DNA of 64,000 nt, taken from Ruminococcus turbiniformis. GTDB taxonomy: Bacteria; Bacillota; Clostridia; Lachnospirales; Lachnospiraceae. Every line of letters begins with the position of its first letter. Position 1 is the first letter of the stretch. The notes beneath the pieces were generated by a model. It was not told the DNA's origin. It was given only the letters and a program-made list of their open reading frames with translations, and did not search any database. The stretch covers positions 62,001-126,000 of the forward strand of contig NZ_JAJEQX010000003.1 in the NCBI RefSeq assembly GCF_020687545.1, written 5' to 3'. This document shows positions 1-8,814 of the stretch, piece by piece. Both the position numbers and the translations under genes were made by a program.

Positions 1-664
1 ATATCCTGTACCCCATTCCCCGCTTTGTCCGGATCAGGCCGTCCGCGCCAAGTTCGCGAAGTTTCCCTCTCAGCCGCATAATATTGACACTTAAGGCATT
101 GTCGTCAATATGGATCGCATTGTCCCAGAGATACTCTGTCAGATCCAGCCTGGAGACAATTTCTCCGGGATGACGGAAAAGATAATACAGGATTTTCAGC
201 TCGGTTTTCGTAAGCTCGACCTCTCTTTTTTCCGCGGAAACTGTGCCGGCGACGGGATTCAGCCGGATTCCCTTATATTCCATTACCGGATCCGTCTTCC
301 CGCCGCTCCTGTATAGAAGGTTTTTAATCCTCGCCAAAAGCACAGGGATATTGCAGGGCTTTGCAATGTAGTCGTCCCCGCCCACAGTCAGAGCCTCAAG
401 CTCGTCCATAGCTGTGCTGCGCCCGGTCAGGAAAAGCACCGGAGTCTTGCAGAAGCGTCGGATCGAAGCGCAGATGCTGTATCCGTCCCGGTCCGGAAGA
501 TTGACGTCAAGCAAAATCAGATCAGGTGAAATCTGCCTGATCTGATCCGGAATATTTTCAAATTCAGTGACACAGTCCGCGCTGTATCCTTCATTTTCCA
601 AAAGTATTTTCAATTCGTCGCGGATGAGAACATCATCCTCAATAATGAGTATCCTGCTGCACAT
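1..664 (-). CDS. OmpR-family response regulator (3' end outside window)
   Basis: Cytoplasmic DNA-binding response regulator of a two-component system. The start at 664 reads MCSRILIIEDD, giving the acidic pocket; the phosphoacceptor Asp lies in LILLDVNLPDRDG, the conserved Lys in DDYIAKP, and the C-terminal winged helix (about residues 125-220) ends at RTKRGMGYRI where the window stops. Only a few C-terminal residues are missing. The ATG is 2 bases after the proA stop, with AGGAAG inside the proA end as ribosome site, so the gene is probably translated together with proA. Its histidine kinase is presumably just outside the window to the left. The regulon is unknown. Confidence 0.9.
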   Translation of the reverse strand, partial: MCSRILIIEDDVLIRDELKILLENEGYSADCVTEFENIPDQIRQISPDLILLDVNLPDRDGYSICASIRRFCKTPVLFLTGRSTAMDELEALTVGGDDYIAKPCNIPVLLARIKNLLYRSGGKTDPVMEYKGIRLNPVAGTVSAEKREVELTKTELKILYYLFRHPGEIVSRLDLTEYLWDNAIHIDDNALSVNIMRLRGKLRELGADGLIRTKRGMGYRI

Positions 665-666
665 TG

Positions 667-1920
667 TCACTTCCTGATCTGTCCGTTCCCAAAAATAATA
701 TATTTTGTCGTTGTAAGCGCCTCAAGCCCCATCGGACCTCTCGCATGGAGCTTCTGAGTGCTGATGCCGATCTCCGCTCCGAATCCGAACTCAAAGCCGT
801 CTGTAAATCTCGTGGACGCATTCACATACACCGCTGCCGCGTCAATCTCATCCTGAAATTTCAGTGCGTTGGCGTAACTCTCCGTAATGATGGACTCGGA
901 ATGCCCCGTGTTGTACCGGTTGATATGGGCGATCGCCTCATCGATAGAATCCACGATTTTCACAGAAATAATGGCGTCCAGATACTCTGTTCCCCAGTCC
1001 TCGTCGGAGGCGGGGATGATCTCTTCGCAGATCGCGCGGGCTCTCTCGTCGCCGCGGATCTCCACATCGTGCTTCTTAAGTTTGGCGGTAATTACAGGAA
1101 GCGCTTCTGAAGCAATATCCCCGTGAATGACAAGAGACTCACAGGCATTGCACACGCCAAGCCTCTGCGTCTTTGCATTTTCGATAATATCCGCCGCCAT
1201 ACGGATATCCGCGTCCGCGTCCACATACACATGACAGTTTCCGGTTCCGGTCTCAATCACGGGAACTGTACTGTTCTCCACCACATTTGCGATCAGCCCC
1301 GCGCCGCCCCGGGGGATCAGCACATCGATCATCCCATGCATTTTCATCATGGCATTGACTGCTTCCCGGCTCGTATCTTCCACAAGGACAACCATATCCT
1401 GGGAAAGCCTTTCCTTTCTGAGTCCCGCCTTAATGGTGCGCACAATCGCCTGGTTTGAATGGATCGCGTCACTTCCGCCGCGTAAGATCACTGCGTTTCC
1501 CGTCTTAAAGCAGAGCCCGAAAGCATCTGCCGTCACGTTCGGACGGGATTCATAGATAATGCCCACAACGCCGAGAGGCACCCTTTTCTGTCCGATGCGC
1601 AGTCCATTCGGTCTTGTCTTCATATACAGGACTTCCCCGATCGGATCTTCAAGAGACGCGATCTGCCTTAAGCCTTCCGCCATATCGGCAATCCTTTTTT
1701 CACTGAGCGCCAGTCTGTCAATCATCGACTGTTTCATTTTCTTCGCCCTGGCTGCCTTAAGATCCTTTTCATTCTCTTCTAAAATAATCTCCTGCTGTGC
1801 GATCAGTTCATCCGCAACTGTAAGAAGTCCTCTGTTCTTATCTGAAGTACCAAGTCTGGCCGCTTCCGCCGCGGCGCTTTTCGCATGGGATGCGAGCATT
1901 TCCATGTATGATTCCATCAT
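667..1920 (-). CDS. proA: Glutamate-5-semialdehyde dehydrogenase (gamma-glutamyl phosphate reductase)
   Basis: Second step of proline synthesis: NADPH-dependent reduction of gamma-glutamyl phosphate to glutamate-5-semialdehyde in the cytoplasm. At 417 aa it has the usual ProA length. Visible signatures are the cofactor region around [14 protein letters not shown], the catalytic Cys in [12 protein letters not shown], and the C-terminal [20 protein letters not shown] typical of ProA. The first ATG lies very close to AAGGAG, so the second ATG at 1917 may be the real start. The partner kinase gene proB, often adjacent, is not in this window. The gene sits between a FeoA-like gene and a response regulator on the same strand. 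Confidence 0.95.
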   Translation of the reverse strand: MMESYMEMLASHAKSAAAEAARLGTSDKNRGLLTVADELIAQQEIILEENEKDLKAARAKKMKQSMIDRLALSEKRIADMAEGLRQIASLEDPIGEVLYMKTRPNGLRIGQKRVPLGVVGIIYESRPNVTADAFGLCFKTGNAVILRGGSDAIHSNQAIVRTIKAGLRKERLSQDMVVLVEDTSREAVNAMMKMHGMIDVLIPRGGAGLIANVVENSTVPVIETGTGNCHVYVDADADIRMAADIIENAKTQRLGVCNACESLVIHGDIASEALPVITAKLKKHDVEIRGDERARAICEEIIPASDEDWGTEYLDAIISVKIVDSIDEAIAHINRYNTGHSESIITESYANALKFQDEIDAAAVYVNASTRFTDGFEFGFGAEIGISTQKLHARGPMGLEALTTTKYIIFGNGQIRK

Positions 1921-2076
1921 GCTCTCCTTTCTGCACTTTCCGGCACGGCTGCAGTTTTGCGGCAGTGCCTGCTGATTTTTATTATCCTGGCAGGGGTTCC
2001 CCTGACCTGCTGTTCATTATTTTACCATCAAGCAGACAGATTTTCCACCGTTTCCATGCAAAAGAAGAGCAGCCGG

Positions 2077-2295
2077 TCAGACCTTAATCCGATCGGCTAT
2101 CCCGTCTCCGAGTACAAGACGCACATCTTCACCCTGAACACCGATAATAACACTGTCGCTCAGGCGCCGGATAACTCTCACCGTACCGCCCTCTTCCACA
2201 TGGCGGCTGTGCAGAAACTCAAGAACATCCGGCAGTCCCAGCATCCATTTGATTGTGTAGTCTTCACCTGGTTTTGCTTCCGATAACGCCTGCAT
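2077..2295 (-). CDS. FeoA-domain small protein
   Basis: A 72 aa protein with the compact SH3-like FeoA fold pattern: an N-terminal segment (LSEAKPGEDYTIKWMLG), a central EEGGTVRVI strand and a C-terminal VRLVLGDGIADRIKV tail. FeoA proteins act in the cytoplasm at ferrous iron transport or as C-terminal regulatory domains. No feoB follows here, so the role in iron uptake is open. It has a good ribosome site (AAAGGAGG) and its own promoter-like sequence upstream. A stand-alone FeoA-like regulator is the best reading. Confidence 0.75.
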   Translation of the reverse strand: MQALSEAKPGEDYTIKWMLGLPDVLEFLHSRHVEEGGTVRVIRRLSDSVIIGVQGEDVRLVLGDGIADRIKV

Positions 2296-2314
2296 CGTAT
2301 CCCTCCTTTTTTAT

Positions 2315-2344
2315 ATTGTAGGAATCCGGCGCATGGTTAGTCAA
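2315..2344 (-). promoter_or_regulatory. Predicted sigma-A promoter for the FeoA-proA genes
   Basis: On the minus strand a -35 TTGACT (2339-2344) is separated by 18 bases from a -10 TACAAT (2315-2320), and AAAGGAGG plus the FeoA start follow. Sequence match only. Confidence 0.55.
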
Positions 2345-2477
2345 TCGCAATTTATGTTGCATGAAAACGACTTCAGTGAGGCTTCTCATACCCCGGAGCG
2401 CCAACGGCCGGATTACCGGTATCATTCCCCGCGGCCGCCGGAAGTACGCCAGTGTAAATGAGAAATTTTATCTGTTT

Positions 2478-3005
2478 CTATCTGACATAGACAATATAAT
2501 CGTTTTTCCTCGGTTTTGCCTTCGGTTCCGCATCATCCGCCGGATATCCGAGAATACAGTGTCCCACGCCGACGTAATCGCCCTCGATACCCCATTTTTT
2601 CAGAAGAGCTTTTCCCTCCTCGGATGCGAACACTTCTCTTGCCCTGTGGATCCAGCAGGAACCAACGCCGACCGCATAAGCGGCGTTCATCAGATTTCCC
2701 ATGACAAGAGAGCCGTCTTCGACACAGGTCGGGCGGTCTTTTGACGCCAGCACAACGAGTACCGTAGGCGCACCGTAAAACGGATCTGAACTGCCTCCCC
2801 CAAGATATTCTGCATTCAGCTTCGAGAGATAATCCCGTGTCTCTTTGTCCTGAACTACTACAATTTTCGGCGACTGCATTCCCATTCCCGTGGGCGCGTA
2901 TGTTCCGGCCTCAAGAATCTTCTGAAGCTCCTCTTCTTTAATCTGCTCCGGTTTGTAGGAGCGGATACTTCTTCTTTCTTTTAAATCTTTTAATGTTGAT
3001 TCCAT
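2478..3005 (-). CDS. Nitroreductase family flavoprotein
   Basis: FMN-dependent NAD(P)H oxidoreductase of the nitroreductase superfamily; the natural substrate cannot be told from sequence. Family marks are the N-terminal ERRSIRSYKPEQI phosphate-binding stretch, YAPTGMGMQSP, and a C-terminal GVGHCILGYP block. The start at 3005 (MESTLKDLKERR) was chosen over upstream in-frame codons because AAAAGGAGG lies 8 bases before it; 175 aa is normal. It lies downstream of a small Nif11-like gene on the same strand (47 bases apart), possibly cotranscribed. Confidence 0.9.
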   Translation of the reverse strand: MESTLKDLKERRSIRSYKPEQIKEEELQKILEAGTYAPTGMGMQSPKIVVVQDKETRDYLSKLNAEYLGGGSSDPFYGAPTVLVVLASKDRPTCVEDGSLVMGNLMNAAYAVGVGSCWIHRAREVFASEEGKALLKKWGIEGDYVGVGHCILGYPADDAEPKAKPRKNDYIVYVR

Positions 3006-3051
3006 TTTCGTTTTCCTCCTTTTCAATGGTTTGATTCTCATAACGCGGCAC

Positions 3052-3333
3052 CTACTCAATACCGGCGAAAAACATTTCGTACAGATCGTCTTCGCCCTTC
3101 AGCACAGGTGAGTTTTCCCCGCCTCCGTTCGTACTTCTTTTCATCGCCGCATAGAACTCGTCGCCTGCCTGAATTACATCCATCGGATAAATGTCATATC
3201 CGAGTTCCCTGCAGATCCGGCAGAACGCACCGAGCGGATCCTCTTCCCTGCGTGACTGAAGAAATCTTTCCTTAAGATCATGGTCTCCAAGTACTCTTGT
3301 CTGGATTTCATCAAGAATTTCCACCGTATTCAT
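3052..3333 (-). CDS. Small Nif11-like protein of unknown function
   Basis: A 93 aa acidic, helical protein. The stretch LGAFCRICRELGYDIYPMD resembles the helix-turn of Nif11-type leader proteins, in which LA..AGYDFT is common, followed by a short acidic region with a Gly run (NGGGEN) and a tail ending in EMFFAGIE. Nif11-like proteins include leaders of modified peptides and uncharacterised partners of redox enzymes. No peptide-modifying enzyme or C39 transporter is adjacent; the neighbour is a nitroreductase. AAAGGA lies about 10 bases before the ATG. The family assignment is tentative; the gene itself is well supported by ribosome site and spacing. Confidence 0.6.
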   Translation of the reverse strand: MNTVEILDEIQTRVLGDHDLKERFLQSRREEDPLGAFCRICRELGYDIYPMDVIQAGDEFYAAMKRSTNGGGENSPVLKGEDDLYEMFFAGIE

Positions 3334-3413
3334 TGCGCAGCCATCCTTTCCCTGTTCTTTCCTGTATTTGCTGCATTTTTCTGCCGCTTTATCCTGATGT
3401 GCATTTTATCTTT

Positions 3414-4595
3414 TTATCCCAGAGCGTTTCTGTAGATCCGGTACATATCATCCACATCCAGCTTCTTCATACAGCCGATTGTCCTCTTCCGGAAATGGCT
3501 GCACTTCTCGGCCAGCTCGTGCACCTGCTCATCTGTCGGGTCAATGCCCAGATCCTTTATGCAGACCGGCATTCCAATGGAACGGAAGAAATCCTCTGTA
3601 GCTTCTATTCCCCGCAGAGCGGTTTTCGTGTCACTGTTTTCCGGCTCAACTCCCATTACATTCACCGCATAGCGGGCAAACCTTGCAGGGTCTGCATCCA
3701 TCACATAGCGCGCCCAGCTTCCCCAGACAGCCGCAAGTCCTGCCCCGTGGGCCACGTCGAACATTCCTCCAAGTTCATGCTCCAGCTGATGGGAAGCCCA
3801 GTCGCCGTGAGGCCCTCCGCACTCCATCAGTCCGTTGTGGGACAGACTTCCCGCCCACATTACTTCAGCTCTTGCCTCATAGTTATCCGGCTCATTCATC
3901 AGAATCTTTGCGTTCTTCATCACTGTCCGGAGAAGATGCTCGCAGAATCCGTCAGTAAGTTCCATTGTAGTGCAGTTGCAGAAATACCTTTCCATCGTGT
4001 GCATCATAATGTCTGTGCATCCGGACGCCGTCTGATACCGCGGGAGGGTCATTGTAAGCTCCGGGTTCATGACCGCGAATTTAGGTCTTCCCAAATCGCT
4101 GCTGTATCCGCGCTTCAGCCATCCTTCCTCATTCGTGATAACGGATGAATCGCTCATCTCAGAACCCGCCGCCGCGATCGTGACAACCGCGCCGATCGGC
4201 AGGCACGCCGCTGCCTTGCGCTTTTTCTCATAAAACTCCCACACATCGCCGCCGTCTGCCACACCGTATCCGATGGCTTTCGCAGAGTCAATCACACTTC
4301 CCCCGCCCACGGCAAGAATAAAGTCAACACCTTCCTTTCTGCAGAGTTCGATTCCTTCCCTCACAAGAGAAAGCCTCGGATTCGGGACAACTCCGCCTAA
4401 AGAAACATAGTTCACTCCCGCCTCAGTCAATGAACCATAAATCCGGTCCAGGAGTCCGCTTCTTACCACGCTTCCGCTTCCATAATGAACAAGAACCTTT
4501 CTGCATCCCTGCTCTTTTACAAGCTCCCCCGCCTGCCGTTCTGTTCCTTTTCCGAATACAACTTTCGTCGGGGTATAGTAAACAAAATTTTCCAT
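3414..4595 (-). CDS. Iron-containing alcohol dehydrogenase (butanol dehydrogenase type)
   Basis: Cytoplasmic group III alcohol dehydrogenase reducing aldehydes or ketones with NAD(P)H, related to clostridial butanol dehydrogenases. At 393 aa it is full length. The N-terminal PTKVVFGKGTE and the dinucleotide loop AVGGGSVIDSAKAI are canonical, and the metal ligands are visible as Asp and His in GCTDIMMHTMERYF and two His in the segments ASHQLEHEL and DVAHGAGLA. AGGAGAGAAAAG precedes the ATG. It lies on the same strand as the Nif11-like and nitroreductase genes downstream and a cysteine hydrolase upstream. Confidence 0.93.
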   Translation of the reverse strand: MENFVYYTPTKVVFGKGTERQAGELVKEQGCRKVLVHYGSGSVVRSGLLDRIYGSLTEAGVNYVSLGGVVPNPRLSLVREGIELCRKEGVDFILAVGGGSVIDSAKAIGYGVADGGDVWEFYEKKRKAAACLPIGAVVTIAAAGSEMSDSSVITNEEGWLKRGYSSDLGRPKFAVMNPELTMTLPRYQTASGCTDIMMHTMERYFCNCTTMELTDGFCEHLLRTVMKNAKILMNEPDNYEARAEVMWAGSLSHNGLMECGGPHGDWASHQLEHELGGMFDVAHGAGLAAVWGSWARYVMDADPARFARYAVNVMGVEPENSDTKTALRGIEATEDFFRSIGMPVCIKDLGIDPTDEQVHELAEKCSHFRKRTIGCMKKLDVDDMYRIYRNALG

Positions 4596-4714
4596 CTCTT
4601 TTCTCTCCTTTTTCTTTATATCCCGCCCTGATCCAGCGCACTTGCTGTTTTCAAGACAGTCATATTCTCTGCTTCTCTGTTATGACACAGCCGCCGTTTC
4701 TGTTCCGGCAGTTT

Positions 4715-5251
4715 TCACTCTATCACTTCGATCTGACACATCTTCATGGCCTCAATTGCCTGTATATGGCTCTCGGGCGTCACCCCTGCACAGCAGGATT
4801 TAACAACCCTGATCGGTACTTCCGGCAAATACGCCTTTAAAAGCAGTGCGTTTGAGATCACACAGATATCGGTGCACAGACCGATCAGGGTAATCTCCTC
4901 CACCGGGTCTCCCGATTCATTTAACTTTTTCACATATTCGCCCAGTTCCACGCTCCCGAAGGTAGGCTTATCTATAACAAGGCTGTCCGGTTTCGCCAGA
5001 AGCGCCTCTTTTATCCCGCTTTGGATCTCCCATCCGTGCGTTCCTTTCACACAGTGTACAACCGGAAGATTCTTCCCCTCCTCCGTGTTCAGGTAGTCCT
5101 CTCCATGGGTGTCCCGCGTGGCGATCACCGTCCCGTCAAAATCGCGGATTTTCTGAATAACTCCCGGCACAATGGCCTCTGCTTCTTTCGTGCCGAGCGC
5201 CCCGTCTATGAAGTCGTTCTGCATGTCGATCACTGCCAGTATTTTTTTCAT
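4715..5251 (-). CDS. Isochorismatase-family cysteine hydrolase (nicotinamidase-like)
   Basis: Small cytoplasmic amidohydrolase of the isochorismatase superfamily. The catalytic triad can be read: Asp in AVIDMQNDFIDGALG, Lys in DSLVIDKPTFG, and Cys in LIGLCTDICVISNAL, with the usual cis-peptide context before the Cys. The HCVKGTHGWEI segment is common in nicotinamidase-like members, so nicotinamide to nicotinate (NAD salvage) is the leading hypothesis. The ATG at 5251 was preferred to a GTG at 5263 because GAGG is correctly spaced; it leaves an 8 base gap after the upstream glycosylase gene, so the two are probably coupled. Confidence 0.85.
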   Translation of the reverse strand: MKKILAVIDMQNDFIDGALGTKEAEAIVPGVIQKIRDFDGTVIATRDTHGEDYLNTEEGKNLPVVHCVKGTHGWEIQSGIKEALLAKPDSLVIDKPTFGSVELGEYVKKLNESGDPVEEITLIGLCTDICVISNALLLKAYLPEVPIRVVKSCCAGVTPESHIQAIEAMKMCQIEVIE

Positions 5252-5259
5252 CGTCTGCC

Positions 5260-6117
5260 TCACTTTCTCCCACTGTCCTGCTCTGAACTGGTTCCTTTTA
5301 AATCATAGTAAAAAATATACTGCTGCATCACTCCGGCGCACCCTTTGTATCTGTCAAACGGAAATCCTCCGGAATAATGGGTGTCAAGCACCTTTTTAAT
5401 ATGCGTATCCACAGGAAAAGAATCCATCTTGTGCAGGGCAAACAGACAGATACAGTCCGCCACTTTTTTCCCGATTCCCGGGAACTTCATAAGCTCCCGG
5501 CGGGCCTCTTCAGCGTCCGCCCTGTACAGCCTGTCCAGATCCACTTTTCCCTCCGCTGCCATCCGTGCTGTTTTGCAGATATAGGGACTGCGGTACCCAA
5601 GCTTCATCCCGCGCAGCTCCTCCTCTGTAGCCTCCGCGAGAGCTTCCGGTTCGGGAAACGCATAATAGACCGTTCCCTTCTCCGTAGTTTTCTCAGTCCC
5701 GTATTGTTCGCACAAACTCCGGATCAGCCCTTTGATGCGGGAAATATTATTCTGCTGGGAGAGAATAAATGTGATAATCATCTCCCACGGATCCTGCCTT
5801 AAGATGCGGATGCCGCTTCCGAACGCAGCGGCCGCATTTAAGTAGCCGTCTTTCTCATCCACCCTGGCAAGATAGTCCCGGTAACATGTGTCCAGATCAA
5901 AATAATGCTTCCAGAACGTCTCAAATTCCTCCCCGGAGCACGCAAGAACGGTCTTTCCCTCTCCCGCCGCTTCTGCTTTCGTCTGTATCTTCACATATCT
6001 GTCCCGGGCGATCAGTTCATACGCCCCCGGTTCGTCCGGAACCGGATCAAGCCGGAAACACTGGCCGGACTCACAGATCTGAGGGATCGAGAAGCAGTCG
6101 TTATCGATTTGTACCAT
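5260..6117 (-). CDS. 8-oxoguanine DNA glycosylase (OGG1-like, HhH-GPD)
   Basis: Base-excision repair glycosylase/lyase removing 8-oxoguanine from DNA. An N-terminal OGG domain (QICESGQCFRLDP, with the FDLDTCYRDYL region) is followed by the HhH-GPD fold: SQQNNISRIKGLI, then the hairpin FPGIGKKVADC with the Schiff-base Lys, and PVDTHIKKV with the catalytic Asp. The 285 aa length fits bacterial OGG proteins. GAGGAAAGCT precedes the ATG. It is the first gene of a minus-strand group running into the cysteine hydrolase. This is OGG-type, not MutY or Nth, because no iron-sulfur cysteine cluster follows the hairpin. Confidence 0.92.
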   Translation of the reverse strand: MVQIDNDCFSIPQICESGQCFRLDPVPDEPGAYELIARDRYVKIQTKAEAAGEGKTVLACSGEEFETFWKHYFDLDTCYRDYLARVDEKDGYLNAAAAFGSGIRILRQDPWEMIITFILSQQNNISRIKGLIRSLCEQYGTEKTTEKGTVYYAFPEPEALAEATEEELRGMKLGYRSPYICKTARMAAEGKVDLDRLYRADAEEARRELMKFPGIGKKVADCICLFALHKMDSFPVDTHIKKVLDTHYSGGFPFDRYKGCAGVMQQYIFYYDLKGTSSEQDSGRK

Positions 6118-6350
6118 AGCTTTCCTCGTCTGTTGTTTTCATTTGTTGTTTTCATTTTCTTTCGCCGCAGTCATCGTAAGTGCCGGAGGCATATTCCGGG
6201 ATTGCAGCCAGCTAATGTTCTCATTATAACACGATTCCCCGATGGGAAAAAGTCCTCACCGGGGAACAATCTTTCTTTTCACAAATCTTTCTTTTTACAA
6301 ATCCGCTTCTTTCTGATTCTTTACAGCCTGTCACAGACACAGCTGCCTCC

Positions 6351-7856
6351 TTACCCCAGCGTCTGTTCAATAATACTCCGCATAATATCCTCTGTCATCT
6401 GCCCGGTCACATATCCGAACACGTTTCCTTCCTTATCGATCATAAATGTGGTTGGAAACGCCGAGATCCCGTACCAGCTGAACATCTCCCCTGTCCCGTC
6501 CATGAGCACAGGGTAAGTATATCCGTTCTCCTCCATAAAACTTACGATCTCTTCCCGGGATCCTTCCTGCCCGAATCCGGGAGCCGCCACGCCGAGAATC
6601 ACAACCTCTGCGTCCTCTCCCTGGGAAGCGTACTCCTCGTAAAGCTTCTGGATATCCGGCATCTCATTTCTGCACGGCCCGCACCAGGTCGCCCAAAAGT
6701 TAAGAAAGATCACCTTGCCCTCATACTGCGCAAGCGTGTGGGTATTGCCATACTGATCGGTCATCTCGAACTCATATGCCCGCTGTTTTTCCTCGTCCTC
6801 CCCGGACGTACTTCCATTGCCGTTTCCCGTCTCCTGGCCGTCCGTCTCCCCGTCAGAGACACTTCCGCTTCCCGCAGTGCCTGCATCTTGTGCGCTGTCT
6901 CCGCTCTGTGCACCGCCTGCATCCTGTGGATTTCCTCCATTCTCCGCATCGTCTGCGTCCTGTGCATTGTCCCCGTTTTGCGAGCCGCTTCCGCTCTCAT
7001 CCGACACACTCTGACTCTGCGCCGTCCCCTGCTGCCCTGTGCCGGAGAGATATCCTGTAATATCATTCATCTTTCCGGTAAACATAAGAACTCCAAGAAG
7101 GATCATCAGGACACCGCCCGCCTTCACCGTATACCGCACGATGTTTCTGTGGCGCTTAAACGCTCCGAGAAGCTGTGCCGTAAAGATCCCCGCCGCGAGA
7201 AACGGCAGGATAAATCCGAGCGTATACACTCCGATCAGCAGGAATCCTTTCGCCGCCGAGGAGGCGCTTCCCGCCATGAGAAGGACGCTCGTAAGCGCCG
7301 GCCCCACGCACGGCGTCCACGCAAAACTGAATGCAAAGCCCATCAGGAACGCGGTCACCGGCGACATGGTCATCCTGCCGATATGAAACGGAAGCCGGTG
7401 CTCCTCTCCGAGAATCTTTGAGCTTCCGAACACGCCAAGCTGGTACAGGCCGAAAAAGATCACAAGGATTCCTCCGATCCTTGCAAAAAGCATTCTCTGC
7501 TCGCTGAAAAAGCTGCCTGCCGCTGAGGCCCCCAGGCCCAGCACAAAAAAGGCGCCGCTGATTCCCAGCGTAAAGCAGAGCACCCGCAGGAAAAGCCGGA
7601 GTTTTGCGTTTCTTAAACTCCCTGCACTATTTCCTGCCCGGCCTGCCCCCTCCTGCCCTGAAGCACCGTCCCCTGAAGCTGCCCTGCCGTCCCCGGACGG
7701 CGCGGCGGAAGTTTTCGCCTGTTCCATATTAAGTCCGCCCGAAAGATACCCCAGATACAAAGGCACCAGCGGAAGGACACAGGGTGAGAAAAAGCTCAGA
7801 AGCCCCTGTACAAATACTGTAAATGCTGATATTCCCGTTTCAATTGAAAAGCCCAT
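6351..7856 (-). CDS. CcdA membrane domain fused to TlpA-like thioredoxin domain
   Basis: Membrane thiol-disulfide relay in one chain. Residues 1-240 are a CcdA/DsbD-type membrane domain with about six segments and the paired redox cysteines in SFFSPCVLPLVPLYLGYLSG and AFSWTPCVGPALTS. Residues about 275-355 are a low-complexity Gly/Ser/Asp/Asn/Gln linker. The C-terminal ~140 aa are a TlpA/ResA domain with the active site FWATWCGPCRNEMP and the cis-Pro region SAFPTTFMID. CcdA passes electrons outward; the exported domain would reduce extracytoplasmic disulfides. An internal stretch (residues 45-75) rich in Gly/Ala/Ser interrupts the first cytoplasmic loop. AGGAG precedes the ATG. No cytochrome genes are nearby. 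Confidence 0.93.
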   Translation of the reverse strand: MGFSIETGISAFTVFVQGLLSFFSPCVLPLVPLYLGYLSGGLNMEQAKTSAAPSGDGRAASGDGASGQEGAGRAGNSAGSLRNAKLRLFLRVLCFTLGISGAFFVLGLGASAAGSFFSEQRMLFARIGGILVIFFGLYQLGVFGSSKILGEEHRLPFHIGRMTMSPVTAFLMGFAFSFAWTPCVGPALTSVLLMAGSASSAAKGFLLIGVYTLGFILPFLAAGIFTAQLLGAFKRHRNIVRYTVKAGGVLMILLGVLMFTGKMNDITGYLSGTGQQGTAQSQSVSDESGSGSQNGDNAQDADDAENGGNPQDAGGAQSGDSAQDAGTAGSGSVSDGETDGQETGNGNGSTSGEDEEKQRAYEFEMTDQYGNTHTLAQYEGKVIFLNFWATWCGPCRNEMPDIQKLYEEYASQGEDAEVVILGVAAPGFGQEGSREEIVSFMEENGYTYPVLMDGTGEMFSWYGISAFPTTFMIDKEGNVFGYVTGQMTEDIMRSIIEQTLG

Positions 7857-7984
7857 GACTTTTATCTCCTGTTGTTTTTCTGCCAGTATATCATAATCCT
7901 GACATATTTACAGTGACAAAAGTCACGGACTTTGAAACTCTAGCCGCAATATTTTCAGTCATAATTTTTCAAGTCTTTCTGTTT

Positions 7985-8671
7985 CTAGTCGTAGTATTTT
8001 CTGTTGTTTCTGATATGGTCTCTCATAAGCTGCATTGCGCTGTCATGGTCTTTCTTCTTTATCGCATCAAGGATCTTCGTGTGGTAATACATGGCCGGCT
8101 CGCATCCCATCTTGTCGATAACGTCTTCCATGGATATTTCCAGAATCCTGCGCAGTATGATATTCGTCTGAATAAGCAGACTGTTGCCGGTCATCTGGGT
8201 TACCTTGAAGTGAAACTCAAGGTCTTTCTGACCGAACATCTTTACATTTCCGGCCTTATTGTACTTCTCCATATCCTTCAGAATTTTTTCCAGCTCCTCA
8301 ACCGCCTCCGGTGTTGCCCGCTCTGCCGCAAGTCCGGCTGCTTCCGCATCTATGATCTCTCGGAATTCAAATACCTGAAAGTTAGAATTCTTATTCAGAT
8401 ACATCATGGGAACGAGTGCGTTCATGTTCTCGCCCACATCGGCTTCTCTGACGAAGGAGCCCTCTCCGAATCGGGTCTCTATCATTCCCAGAGCCGACAG
8501 TTTCTGCAGAGCCTGACGGATTGTAATCCGGCTCACATTGAACATCTCCGCGAGCTCATTTTCAGACGGAAGCTTATCTCCCGGCTTCCATTCACCTCTG
8601 ATCAGCTGCTCCTGCATCTGGTCAAAAACCATTTGTCCTACATTTACTTTTTTGATCGGTTTAATTCCCAT
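7985..8671 (-). CDS. GntR/FadR-family transcriptional regulator
   Basis: N-terminal GntR winged helix (residues 8-75: GEWKPGDKLPSENELAEMF, then NVSRITIRQALQKL) joined to an FCD-type all-helical effector domain with metal-ligand positions such as DLEFHFKVTQMTGN and an HTKILDAIKKKD segment. FadR-subgroup regulators bind small organic acids or sugar acids. It lies directly downstream of the GH127/transketolase operon on the same strand but has its own promoter, so it is probably that operon's local repressor. The start ATG is supported by GAGGTATCA. Confidence 0.9.
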   Translation of the reverse strand: MGIKPIKKVNVGQMVFDQMQEQLIRGEWKPGDKLPSENELAEMFNVSRITIRQALQKLSALGMIETRFGEGSFVREADVGENMNALVPMMYLNKNSNFQVFEFREIIDAEAAGLAAERATPEAVEELEKILKDMEKYNKAGNVKMFGQKDLEFHFKVTQMTGNSLLIQTNIILRRILEISMEDVIDKMGCEPAMYYHTKILDAIKKKDHDSAMQLMRDHIRNNRKYYD

Positions 8672-8714
8672 TGATACCTCGTTCCCAGCTTTCTAAAAAA
8701 TTTTCTCTATTCTA

Positions 8715-8743
8715 AGTATCTCGTATATTTCCGCGAATGTCAA
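8715..8743 (-). promoter_or_regulatory. Predicted promoter of the gntR gene
   Basis: Minus strand: consensus -35 TTGACA (8738-8743), 17 base spacer, -10 GATACT (8715-8720). It lies between the operon terminator and the regulator start, so the regulator can be transcribed separately. Confidence 0.6.
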
Positions 8744-8776
8744 TCGGGGCATAAGGAAAAAACTTCCAGAAAGGCT

Positions 8777-8807
8777 GGAGACTGCCGCTTTGCCTGCAGC
8801 AGTCTCC
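8777..8807 (-). terminator. Terminator of the sugar operon
   Basis: A 9 bp inverted repeat GGAGACTGC / GCAGTCTCC with a 13 base loop lies 8 bases after the last stop codon of the operon. On the minus strand a U-rich stretch with TTTTTT follows about 15 bases later. Likely Rho-independent, though the U tract is displaced. Confidence 0.55.
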
Positions 8808-8814
8808 CTCTTCA

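Noticed and set aside
6738-7421. Plus-strand open frames opposite the CcdA-TlpA linker
   Set aside because: They mirror the GC-rich low-complexity linker; no conserved features.
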